Assembly (NCBI GenBank): GCA_050084985.1
Contig: JBITNC010000001.1
Location: 49,538,001 to 49,602,000 of the forward strand
Length of the DNA: 64,000 nt
Direction: 5' to 3'
Origin: Nageia nagi
Taxonomy: Eukaryota > Pinophyta
Part shown: positions 12,160 through 22,420 of the stretch, one piece after another
Layout of the letters: the number at the start of each line of letters is the position of its first letter
Numbering within the stretch: position 1 is the stretch's first letter
Notes under the pieces: model-generated
Seen by the model: the letters and a program-made list of their open reading frames with translations, nothing else
Database searches by the model: none
Told to the model about the DNA's origin: nothing
Translations under genes and position numbers: made by a program

Positions 12160-13560
12160 AGGGATGAGGAACCCTACAAGGTACACAACAAGAGAAAGAA
12201 ATTTCATTAAGATAATAACCAATATAGGAAAACAATGAATGTGGTTAAAAATCATGTGGAAAGACCATCTCACCATGAACTAAGAGATAAGAGGATAACA
12301 AAAGAAATTGCAAATGGATTTCAATGTTTGTTGGAAGTGCATCATACCTTTTGGTCCCAAGAAAGGATTCTTAATAACTTGATAAAACTTCAGTAAGTTT
12401 GTATTCAAGCTACAATAGAGTTACAATTGGAAAGCTATTTATAAAAGGTTTAGGCTAGCTTTTGTCTACCGTTAGGTTATGGTTGGGTAGAAATTGGTTA
12501 GTGATAGAATATGGAATACATTAATCCATTAGATGCATAATGATATATCTTTGAAATAGGTTTTGAGATCATGAAAAAGCCCATCGCTTTTTTTGATAAA
12601 TTATTTACCCTTTTATTGAAAAAAATATTATTGAAAATTTTTGTTAGATTTTATAGAGGAGGAATTTTTATTTATGAGTGAAATATTTTTAATAGTAGAT
12701 AAATCCTTTCAAGAATGAAGATAATGAACCTTATATGGAAGATAATGTAATGTAAAAAAGATAAATGTAGTATTAAAATTACAAAAATAAAAATATTAAA
12801 GAGTTAGGTTGGATGTCAAATATTAGATATTTTATGATTGAAGTGTTAAGCTTTTAAAATACAATATGCTTATGATTGATATATATGTGCTAGACATAAT
12901 TGTTTTAGGATAATTTAGATCTTTAAACGATAGAACAAACCAATAACATTCAATGGAACAAGGTACTTTCTTATTTTTTAAAATTTAAATTTAAGGATGA
13001 AAGAAATGTTATAATGGTTTAAAACAACTCTATAACAATTTTTTAGGTAAGATTTTATAGAGATAAGGAATTTGCATGAAAGCTTACTAGATGATATAAA
13101 TCCCTCTTCTATACAAGTTAACACTAATTTCAAATTATTATTTTGTAAGTCATAAAATATAAGAAAATCATAAAAATCAAAGAATCAAGATCTAAATATA
13201 TAAAAATTAAAAACTAATCTCCTCTAATTTTCCATAAACCATTCTAAAATTATTATATAAAATTATGTATTTTACATACTCTTATTAAGATATCTATAAC
13301 AATGTATTCATATTAAAAGACGAATGTTGGGTCTTTATGAAGTGGAACGTAAGTTCATATCTCCCCTCTTAAATAGAAAAGAATATGATAATTTTTTTTG
13401 TTAAATTACCATAATATACGAACATAGCTAAATCATAGATGGATGATTTCAATAAAAAAAATACCCCTTAACCCTATTAGGATGACTTTAATAAAAAATA
13501 AAAAATAAAAACTTTCAACATCTTTGCTGTAGATAGTCTACATTATATCCCTTCGAATAC
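12160..13560. other. AT-rich DNA, no gene recognised
   Basis: Short open frames only. The first few hundred bases could be further remnants of the LINE fragment, but no reverse transcriptase or endonuclease motif is readable. The right end lies just downstream of the unidentified minus-strand gene and could contain its last exon or 3' UTR. Confidence 0.5.
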
Positions 13561-13569
13561 TTTGTATAC

Positions 13570-14589
13570 CTAAATTTATGTGCAGGTATTTACAATTCTT
13601 TAGTAGTCTAAGATCTACTTTCCTCACCCGTCTCGCTGTAATAATATAATGTTGTTCAGCTACTTTTTTTTGCATTTTTTTATGTTTACATAATACACAT
13701 GTTATCTTTTCGATACGTTGCATGGTTTCAGCAAATTACCAATACTATTAACAAATAATATTAAAAAAATGCATAAATAATACCAATAAAGCATATAAAA
13801 TGACAAATTATTGCATCTATCAATATATAATTTACAATGAGAAAAACCAAATAACCTGTAATTCAAATTTCAAAGTGAAATCTCACCTTTTTTCCAGGAA
13901 GAATTAACCTGCAATCTTGTCTTGTAGCATAAGCCACCTTCGTAACTGCAAATGATACGAATGCTGCACAGACATTCTTATCACAAATGGTGTAGAGAAT
14001 TCAGGATCTTGTCCCAAATCTATACAGGACAAGAGGAGATTGTGAAGAGCCTTTCCGAGGGGAATGAAGCCTGGTCCGAAAGTATAACATGAAAAAAAAA
14101 AAAACACAATACATTTTCTTACGGGAAATTATACGTTCGAAACAAGCAACATTCCCCACAGAGAGACACTAACGCAAAATCCCGTACAGGGTTAGTGAAA
14201 ACATCCTTGTAATGTCGGCAGCAGCATCAAACAAAACTAGAAGGCAGCCAGCCAAGCGTTTGTATCGTTTGTCTTTCTGAGAAAAACTCAAAAGAAGCTT
14301 TGAAATTTGCTTTGGCATCTTTGAATTTAAGCAAACATAATTATGAGAGAAGCTATCAGGTATCTTGACATGCAAAGGATTGAACTAATTATGTATTATT
14401 GCTTTTACTGTGGTTTTGTCCACCCACATAACATGCCAAATTCCATTCCTGTCAATTGGTTGGCTTTTCAATATTCTATCTTCTGTCTTAGCGCTTTACA
14501 GGAAGTATATTGGAGAAGTTAGAAGCAGGGGCTCCCACCAAATCTAATTTCTTGGAAAAGCAAGAGCATAATAACCATTGGAGGTCCAT
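13570..14589 (-). CDS. Unidentified multi-exon gene or gene fragment
   Basis: I do not recognise the family. On the minus strand four exon-like blocks join in one open frame: 14,589-14,500 (ATG start, 90 nt), 14,318-14,174 (145 nt), 14,070-13,909 (162 nt) and 13,635-13,570 (66 nt). Each gap starts GT and ends AG: gtaaag...aaag, gttagt...ccag (103 nt, with a long T-run before the acceptor) and gttaat...acag (273 nt). Codon phase is kept at every join. The predicted protein begins MDLQWLLCSCF and contains a leucine-rich helical stretch (LAGCLLVLFDAAADITRMF) and ALHNLLLSCIDLGQDPEF. Local GC is higher than in the flanks. The 3' end is not resolved: a possible next exon starts after an AG near 13,518. 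It may be a host gene 5' part, or a gene piece captured by a transposon. Confidence 0.45.
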
Positions 14590-14599
14590 TTCTTGTCTT

Positions 14600-15238
14600 T
14601 CTAGTCCTCTACTCACCGAATATTTCTTTTTTTTCTTTCATCATTCCCTGCTGGCTGAGCACAACAAGTAACCTAGACCCCTAGAAGATAATTGAGCTTA
14701 GAGAGGTGTAAGGAGTTACACAAACAAGCAAAAAGCACTTCTCAAAACTTCTATTTAGATGTGTTGTAAACATGTGTTGTAAAAACAATATTTTTTAAAA
14801 TATTTATAAAATTATATTATTTAAAAAAGTAATATATATCTATAAATAAAAAAAAGAAATCAATTACATATCGATATCAAAATTGTGGTGAGTATTTTCT
14901 TAATGGATTTGGTTTTTATAGTGGTTTTTATGAGGATCGATCTCAAGTTTAAAACTTGTTGTGAGTGTCCATATTGAATTCCTTGTACAATCTTCTTCTT
15001 ATAGTCTATGAATGATTTGGTAGTTAAAAGGTGCATGACTATTGAAGACATTTTGTAAAGATGGGAATGGGAAGAAGAATTGACCCAAGCACCTCAATAT
15101 TCTTTGGCATATGAATATAAAAAAAGAAATCAATCATCCTTAAAAATTATAAACCCAATTTATCTATTTAGAAGTGTATTATTGGATAAGAAATTATGGT
15201 TAAAAAAACCTAATACTTGACAAATTATTGGGTTATGA
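14600..15238. other. Spacer upstream of the minus-strand gene
   Basis: This would hold the promoter of the minus-strand locus, but no clear TATA box was chosen. The 14,600-14,720 part is less AT-rich than its surroundings. Beyond 14,760 it becomes AT-rich with only chance open frames. Confidence 0.4.
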
Positions 15239-15560
15239 TTGAATCTAGATCTAATTAGGAAATGGACCAGAGATAAGTGGAAGATTAGGAGCCAAATGAA
15301 AATTGTAACCTTGCCAAGAGATTTTATACTTTACAACTTTGACTGTGATGAAGATGTGGTAATGGTGTTGAACAATGGTCCATGGTTTTTTGTCAAGAAT
15401 TTTTTTTTTTTTTTGAAAAAATGGTATATAGTCTTTAAGGTAGAACATGAAAATATTCATGTTACCTAGGGAATATTATGTGGGTTTCCAATTGAATTAT
15501 GGAATATGAATGTGTTGGTAAGGATAAATGAATTCATTGGAAAGTTGGTTCTTATTGTTA
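15239..15560 (+). pseudogene. Second LINE-type ORF1 fragment (DUF4283 domain)
   Basis: The open frame 15,239-15,469 reads WTRDKWKIRSQMKIVTLPRD and then FILYNFDCDEDVVMVLNNGP before a Trp-Phe pair. Past a stop it continues with GFPIELWNMNVLVRINEFIG. These are the same DUF4283 landmarks as in the fragment at 11,377 (LPR(D/E)F, a G(S/P)WF motif, P-I-E-(L/F)-W-N). A run of T interrupts the middle. It is a short, isolated remnant. Confidence 0.7.
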
Positions 15561-15832
15561 TATAGCATATGTAAATAATGATGTTGTATTGCATACTTGT
15601 AATTGTTATTGAATTTGGTGTGAAATCAATTAATTGTATTTTCTAAAAGCTCTTGAGAGCCTCTAAACCAAGCTCTTTCTATGCATATATTATCATCATG
15701 CATCCCATGAGTTTGTATCATTCTCTTGCATTTCATTGAAAAATAGTTTTAGATTCCTTAAGAAGCTCAATTTGGGAATATCTAGTAATCATTGTGATCC
15801 ATAAGATGATGTCTCTTTTTTTTAAACAATGC

Positions 15833-15833
15833 C

Positions 15834-15865
<32 letters not shown>

Positions 15866-15884
15866 TATACATAATATATATAAA
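15833..15884. repeat. TA-dinucleotide microsatellite
   Basis: A run of about twelve TA units followed by interrupted TA/ATA repeats. A simple sequence repeat. Confidence 0.9.
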
Positions 15885-15939
15885 GTAATAATAAGATAGT
15901 CATTATTAATCATCGTATTAGGATATTTTAATGTGGTTA

Positions 15940-16235
15940 CATATCATCCTAAAAGACACTAAGATGATGCTTTAGAACACTATCTTAGTTTTTTCTAGGG
16001 TGATTTTAAAGCACCCTAAAGTAACTTAATATGATGGTTAATAACCTTCCTCAAATACCCTAATAAATTGGTTAATTAACATTATTTTAGGTATAAAGTA
16101 AGATGTTATGTTATGGCAGTTCAAAACAATCATCGCAAATTGTTGACATTTTAACGATACCTTTATATATGATGGTTGAAAAACCATCATTAAAGGTGGT
16201 TTAGAACCACCCTTAAAGTTCTATTTTGGTGTATT
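15940..16235. repeat. Cluster of small hairpins, DNA-transposon-like
   Basis: Three close stem-loops: ctagggtg/caccctaa at about 15,995-16,019; atgatggtt/aaccatcat at 16,169-16,190; aaggtggtt/aaccaccctt at 16,193-16,213. Runs of such short perfect hairpins of related sequence are often seen in non-autonomous plant DNA transposons, including CACTA-like ones. No terminal inverted repeat pair or target duplication was established. Confidence 0.45.
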
Positions 16236-16239
16236 AGAG

Positions 16240-17440
16240 GGATTTTCCCAAAAATAATTTAACATAGAAGTTGATCAAATTTATAATTTCACACAAACTA
16301 GTAGTTTAGAAAAGCTTTACATATTGAACAAGAAATAATGTTATAAGAATTTGAAAAAAAATATCTAGAAACACAAAATCAATAGAATAGTTCTATATTC
16401 TAAGTTGTAAATTAAAAATCATATAACAAAGGAAGTACATGAAAAAGTAAAAACAATAAATAGAAAACTAGTAGCTAGAGTACAAAATAAGAATCAACAT
16501 GTTAATATAGATTGTGTAATATTCATGCGCTCATGAATCACAATCAATCAAGTCACTAAGGATGAACTATTTTCATAGTTCAACCTTTGGTGTTAAGGTC
16601 GATGCCTTATTGTTGGGTTAGAGTCTCCTAATGAGAATATCTACTACACTATTGTCTAAAAGTGTAGGGTGTAGGAAAGAGATAAAAGACAAGAGTGTAG
16701 GAAAGTACTTAAAATCAACATCTTTGACCAACATAAGCTTCCTTAAGAAGAATAATTGGAAGGACATAAAAATTAATAGCCACAAATCGTATCACCTTAA
16801 CTATCAATCCTAGCCAAATATAACACTAATAGGCACTAACTCAAAATTCATCCATGAAGCCATGAAGCATACATAAATGCATATGCAATAATTTAAGCAC
16901 ATACATTGATAAATGATTGATTTTTTTTTAAAAAAATGTCATAATTGTATTCAAAAAATAGCCTTAGTAACATTGTAGAGGGCAAACTCTTAAATGTCCA
17001 ACTTGTATTATATTGAATCATCCTATATTTATAGGAGAAACTTACATCATAATAACATAACTAAATTTGGGCTCTAACTACTGCTAATGACTATTGGTCG
17101 ATTACATCAATGTTAACCTTTAAAGAAAATTGAAACTAAATATTGGATAAATTCTTTGGAACATTGAAGTGTTTGCTTCATGCAACATGCATGGTTTTAC
17201 TAATCTAACTATGCTTTCTCATTGCTCACCTCTTTTAACTAACTCCTTTAGTGGTTGGTGCCACTATAACTATTTCTTTTGCATCCAACATTACTTTCAT
17301 AATGTCACTGTGTGAGTTTATTGGACATCCAAGCCCTTACATGTCTTCTTATGGTTCAACTCAAGCTTCTACTTCCTTCTAGGTGTTATAATCATAGTTA
17401 TTAATGTTATCTCTTCCTTCCTCCCAAAATTAGTTCAAAA
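16240..17440. other. Noncoding AT-rich DNA, no gene recognised
   Basis: Only one chance open frame (16,631-16,813) without motifs. A TATA-like block with near dyad symmetry (cctatatttatagg) lies near 17,020, and the stretch may be a decayed LTR, but no partner copy is present. Confidence 0.4.
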
Positions 17441-17449
17441 CTGGTTATT

Positions 17450-18145
17450 AAAACCTCGTTGATATTGTAACCTCATTTTACTAGCTATCTATTCTTGTGC
17501 ATACCTTTTTTTCCTTTATGCATAGGCTTTGAACCTTTATTATTGAATGTCAAAATCTATGTTGTTGATGTCATCATCTTTTTCTACCCATAACTAGTAT
17601 AAAATTATTTGTTCTAACCTTGTTGATATCATCATTTTAGATTGTTGACCATTCAATCCCTCACATGCCTTTATGCTTACACCTCTTAGATATGAATCCT
17701 TCCTAGATTTTAGGCTTGATGTTACTAATATCATTTATTTATAACCCCCAAAATTAGCTCAAATTCTAATTGCATTGTTTCACTGATGTCAATATATTAT
17801 TTTCTTGGGTTTTTCATTCATTGATTCACTAGCCTAAGCCTCCTCATGGTATATGATGATGTTATTCAAGGGAAAATCCTAGGCCTTTGTTATTTTCCTT
17901 TATTAACACTACCTCTTACCTTGGTTGATGTCATCACTTTCATTAACATGGACTTAAGAAATTTTTTAGAGCCCTAATGTTAGCACCCTATTACACTCCA
18001 ACTATAAATTTATTTATTTTATGTTGTTTACCAATCCTTCTCTCATCAAATATTGGTGTCACCACTTGGACACTCCCATATTGGAGCCTTTTAAGGTCTT
18101 TTACTTCTTAAGAGTTCTAATTACCCTTCTTATTGATGTCAGCAT
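17450..18145. repeat. Recurring ttgatgtcatca-type motif
   Basis: A core resembling ttgatgtcatca recurs, diverged, near 17,458, 17,567, 17,621, 17,782, 17,921, 18,047 and 18,132. Spacing is irregular (about 55-160 bp). It could be a decayed tandem array or repeated codons of an old minus-strand reading frame. It lies just downstream, in transcription sense, of the long degraded minus-strand ORF. Confidence 0.35.
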
Positions 18146-18378
18146 CAAATATTGCTTCTCTCCCTTGTATTTTAGCTTTGACTAATTCCCAAGATGTGTT
18201 TCTATGGTATATACATAATAAATTCATACTTATATCTTTAAACAATATCTATATGATACATATATGCTCTATTCTAGTATTTGCATATACATTTGGAAAC
18301 TTTCATAGGATATATTTACCATAAAACTATAGGACTTATATTTATATGTTGTATCCCCAAAATTGCTATTACTAGGGC

Positions 18379-21178
18379 CTATTCTTCTAAAAGTGGATCC
18401 ACAAACATAGCCAAGTTGTATTCTACTAGGATTACTCTATTCACCTTCTCATAAGATATGTCTTTGTACTTCCAAACAATCTTTTTGGCCTTCATCAATA
18501 ACATGCTCAACTTTTCAATAGGAGTAAAGATGTTCTCATCAAAATATGCATCTGCCCATGCTATAAACTTCATGATGTACTCTGATGTTGTGGTTATAGA
18601 GGCTTGATAGTCTGCATCAGTCATTAGAGTTCCATATTACCTCCAAAAATTATGAACTCCTTATGATATCAAAGCATTCAATTCTACTTATACAATCTTT
18701 AGATATTGATCTAGATATTCTTTGTATTTTCGACCTTTAATGGAAACCTCTCAAAATTTATAATGCTTGTAGTCCAAACTAAAACCTTATTCTTATTTCC
18801 CACCTATGCCACATTCAATTATTCATCTGAGTACTAGTTGATGATTTTAATGGTCAATTGAGATTACTCTTTCTTTAAGTTGATAGTGGCCTAGGTTCTA
18901 TCCAAATGGGTTTAGAACTCAACCAAATATATTTGGTTGCACTTCAAATAGTCCATCAATTTTGGCCTAATACTTCTTTAAACTAGATAAAATGTTGGCA
19001 TTGGATCCAAAAATTTTATGGAAAGCTAGGATTCTCTAGTTTAGTGTATTTATGTTCTCATCCTTCGAAGCCACTATATTAGCTTGACTTATAAGATCAA
19101 CATCTCTTTGAGTTATTGCTTTTCAATCCAAAACTATCTAGTCCTCTTTCTATATCAATTCAGTTATTTTAGCTTCCATTGTTGTGTCCTTTTGGGATAA
19201 TTCAATGGTCTTGAATGCTATATTTGCATATGTTTGGGCCAACTCAGATGTCTTAGCCTAATCTCTTTATTTTTTAGTTTAATATCCCCTTCCTTATGGG
19301 CCAACACTACCTTCATTTTCCTGAGTTATTTCTCTATTTACACCATCTTTGCAATCTTTCCTACTAATTATTGTTTGGTTAGGACATTGACTTGTTCCTT
19401 TGTATCATTTAATTAATGGTAAATAGAGTATTTTTGTACAACTCTTACTTATATTTCACTTTGTATCTGGTGGCATCGCTCTTCACCAGGTAAATATTTT
19501 GATAAAGTTGTTCTTATCCTCAAAGGATGTGTTGGTCATTCCTTGTAAGGCCTCTCCCATGTACGTATCCTAAGTGATGGCTATGTGTAGTTTCTTACCC
19601 TTTGGGTTGATTTAACTTTGTAGTCTGAATTGGGATTTTGGTATAGGGAGGCTCTTCATTTTATTTTCTTCCCAACTCACTTATTTCTTCTACATCTTGG
19701 TACTATTGGAAGATGTCCTGAGTTAATACATGTTGGCCTCCAATTGAGATAAATGATGATATGATCATTTATGTATGCATTGTATTAGATGGTGTAAGGG
19801 TAATGATAAGCTTGAATTTTTGGAGTGTGGTGTGCATCTAATTCGATATGACCAAGGCTCCCTAGATGTTTGATACTATGTATTTAGTGACTTCCTGGGT
19901 GATTAGGAATGCATGAATGACCTAATATAAGGCTTGACTCATACATGGAGAAGATGGTATGTGTTGTTAAGTGGATTGAGGAGATTGCCTTAATATAATT
20001 CTAAATTGGTGTGATGCAAGAGTTTCTATGGTTGAAGTATTAAGAACATGAGTAGGAGTTGGAGTGCATGTACTTAATGTCTCAATGCTTGAGTATTTTA
20101 TCTTTCTCCTCTTCTTGGGGCTCCTCTCCTTTGGGATTCCTTTCCTCTCATGATGTTGGCATATTTTATTTTTAGGTGCTCATTGAGATATTCCAACTTA
20201 TTGAGAGGGCTCGAATTGTGTAAGTTGTGACTCCTCTTATATCTATTCTCCTTATTGTGCAAAAGTTCATTCCAATAGAGCTTTCTCCTAATCCCTTTTT
20301 GAATCTCTAGCATCTTCCTCCTCTGAGAATTCTCCTCCTAGCTCCATGCCTTCGTATTTTTCATCTTCATTTTCTTGATCATATAACCAAATAAAATTTT
20401 AGTCTAGATCATTATTCCATAGAATGTTTTCATGTTTGACTTGGTTTGGTAGTGGATGAAAGTGTGTTGTTTCATGCAATACCAACCAATTTCCCTTAAG
20501 TGTTTTATTCATGTCTTTCCCAACATCATCTTGGTTGGTTCAAATTTCTTTACTTTTTTTATAAAAGTAGCTCTATGAGAGAAGAGCTTTGAATACAACT
20601 ATGTTATTTGACATATGTGGGTCATCTTCTCTCTTGTTTCTCCACTCATCAAGTTATGAGTGACCGACATATTTATTAGGTTTTTTGTTCATAAACCTTA
20701 TCCTCTCAATGAAGATGTCATCCAAGCCATATTCCCATACATTTGATATTTCTTGAAGCTTGAGATTAAGAAATTTCATCTTCAAATCGACATGCACATC
20801 CTTCTTTATAATAATTATATCTTGATACAAAAAGAGTAGGATATATAATTATGCCTTCTTAACTTAGGTACTCCATTTAGCATCAACATAATCTAATTAT
20901 CTACCAAATTTTAGATCAAATATCTAGTCTATGGCATAAAATGGGAGTAATATTTCTCTCTCCTAAAATTTATATAATTTGATTATGTTATTCTTGGAGG
21001 TGAATTACTAATCCCCTCTTTCTATAGTTTTAGTCCTTAGATCCCTTTGGGATTGGACTTACAACCTTGGTATTGCAAAACCTAAGTTTAGGGACAACAC
21101 TAGGCCTAGGAAGTGATTGATAAAGTCATAATAGTTTTTGAATGCTCTTAGCTTATATGTACATTCATCTAATATCAT
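18379..21178 (-). pseudogene. Long degraded ORF of unknown family
   Basis: I do not recognise this protein. One minus-strand frame can be followed from an ATG at 21,178 to near 19,320 and then, after a one-base shift at about 19,260-19,320, to a stop at 18,379: roughly 930 codons. It is interrupted by many TAG/TAA/TGA codons that mostly stand where Gln, Arg or Trp would fit. Readable parts include an early segment (LNLKLQEISNVWEYGLDDIF, near 20,780), an acidic stretch (GGEFSEEEDARDSKRD, near 20,330), a Ser/Thr/Pro-rich middle, and a long polar, coiled-coil-like region (TTMEAKITELI and AITQRDVDLISQA, near 19,100). The clean C-terminal 81 codons are 18,379-18,624. No protease, reverse transcriptase or zinc-knuckle motif is seen. 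It could be a retroelement gag or extra ORF, or an unknown host family. It ends within 10 bp of an LTR start at 21,188, so its 5' part may have been cut off by that insertion. Confidence 0.5.
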
Positions 21179-21187
21179 AATTAATGT

Positions 21188-21874
21188 TGTAATTAAAGTG
21201 CAATTGAAGACCATTCGAGTTGAAGATCAAACAGTTGAAGATCAACTAGACTTGCAAAAATAGATTAGTCAATTTTGAGAAGGTATAATATTTTGTATAT
21301 AAATCTAATTAAGTTGATTCATTTTAATTGGATAGTGCTTGAAGATACCTTTCCAATGAGTATATGCATGCCTACCTTTATTGAAGGTTTGACCATAATA
21401 TTAGGTGTTTTATGACAAGTTGTCCAGTCTACTATACCTCATCCTAGGAGCAGTGCACCCAACAACCTATGCACCAGATGCATTGCATCTAGCAACCTAT
21501 GTACCAGGTGTAATGTGCCTAATCCCAAGTCTAGTGTACTCTAGAACTTAATCCTAGACATAATGCACCTCATGCCATATGCAATGCACCTAAAAATAAA
21601 GCCTAATGGGCTATTTTTAGCATGTGAAGGACTATGGTTTTTCATCTTCCAATTTATATTAGATGATGCTATTTTGGACGTTAGTTTTGCCTAGTTGTTA
21701 TTTAGTATGATAGAGTATTTGTAGAAGATCTAGTTATATTTTTGGATTGGATTGTAACAAGCTATGATCATGCAACTTGAGTTTATATTTAGCATAGTCT
21801 ATTTTTGGGTTTGTCCAAAACCTGTATATGTAATTATTTTAGTTTTCAAATCAATGATAGTAGAATACTTCGCA
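21188..21874 (+). repeat. Left (5') LTR of the non-autonomous element
   Basis: Starts TGTAATTAAAG and ends ...TTCGCA, just before the primer-binding site. It aligns along most of its length with 24,585-25,224 (shared phrases include tcaactagacttgcaaaaat, tgcctacctttatt and tcatgcaacttgag). It contains its own short diverged repeats built on 'gtgcacctaacaacctatg' and 'gcacca' (about 21,450-21,590). Confidence 0.8.
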
Positions 21875-21877
21875 TTG

Positions 21878-21889
21878 TGGTACCAAAGC
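21878..21889 (+). promoter_or_regulatory. Primer-binding site
   Basis: tggtaccaaagc resembles tggtatcagagc, the complement of the initiator methionine tRNA 3' end, with two changes. It lies three bases after the LTR end, the usual position. Confidence 0.7.
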
Positions 21890-22008
21890 TTAGTTGAGAT
21901 ATCTAGTGGGTTATAGGTAAGCTTGTGGGTATTACAAGCATAAGAAAAAATATTGCAAATGTGTGAAGAGAGGCCCAAAGTTTTGTTGAATTTTTAAGAG
22001 ATTAATGG

Positions 22009-22420
22009 CTACCAACACACAACTCTCTACCCAACAACCTTTATTAAGTGTAAATGGGTTACTTTTATTTGAGAGTCCATCATAATGGAAGATTATTAGA
22101 TGGACACCATGTTTGAGGGCATAGAGGTCCCAAACTTTTATGGTGAAGGTAATGCTTACTAGAGCATCAAAATGAAGACTTTCTTAATGGCCAAATACCT
22201 TTAGAGCATTGTAGTTGAAAACTATGAATAACCCCTCATATGGATCATTCTTGAAAAATAAAAGAAGAGGTTGAAGAAAGAGGAGAAATATCAAAATTGC
22301 TTATCTCTTATGGATTTAAGAAAAGGTATTCAAAAGGTGTTTTCCCACTCATTACAAGTTGTGGAACAACTGCAAGTGCATGGAGGAGAATACAAGATGA
22401 TTATGGGTGTGATGAGGACA
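22009..22420 (+). pseudogene. Copia-like gag N-terminal remnant
   Basis: From an ATG at 22,009 (MATNTQLSTQQ) and, one frame over, VPNFYGEGNAY...SIKMKTFL, with a stop where Trp is expected, the sequence matches the start of Ty1/copia gag (F.G.NY..W...M...L). A second landmark, TTASAWRRIQDDYG (22,369-22,410), matches the T(A/S)xxAWxxLxxxY motif of the same domain. The gag stops being recognisable after about 130 residues and no zinc knuckle follows. Stops and a frameshift are present. Confidence 0.7.
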
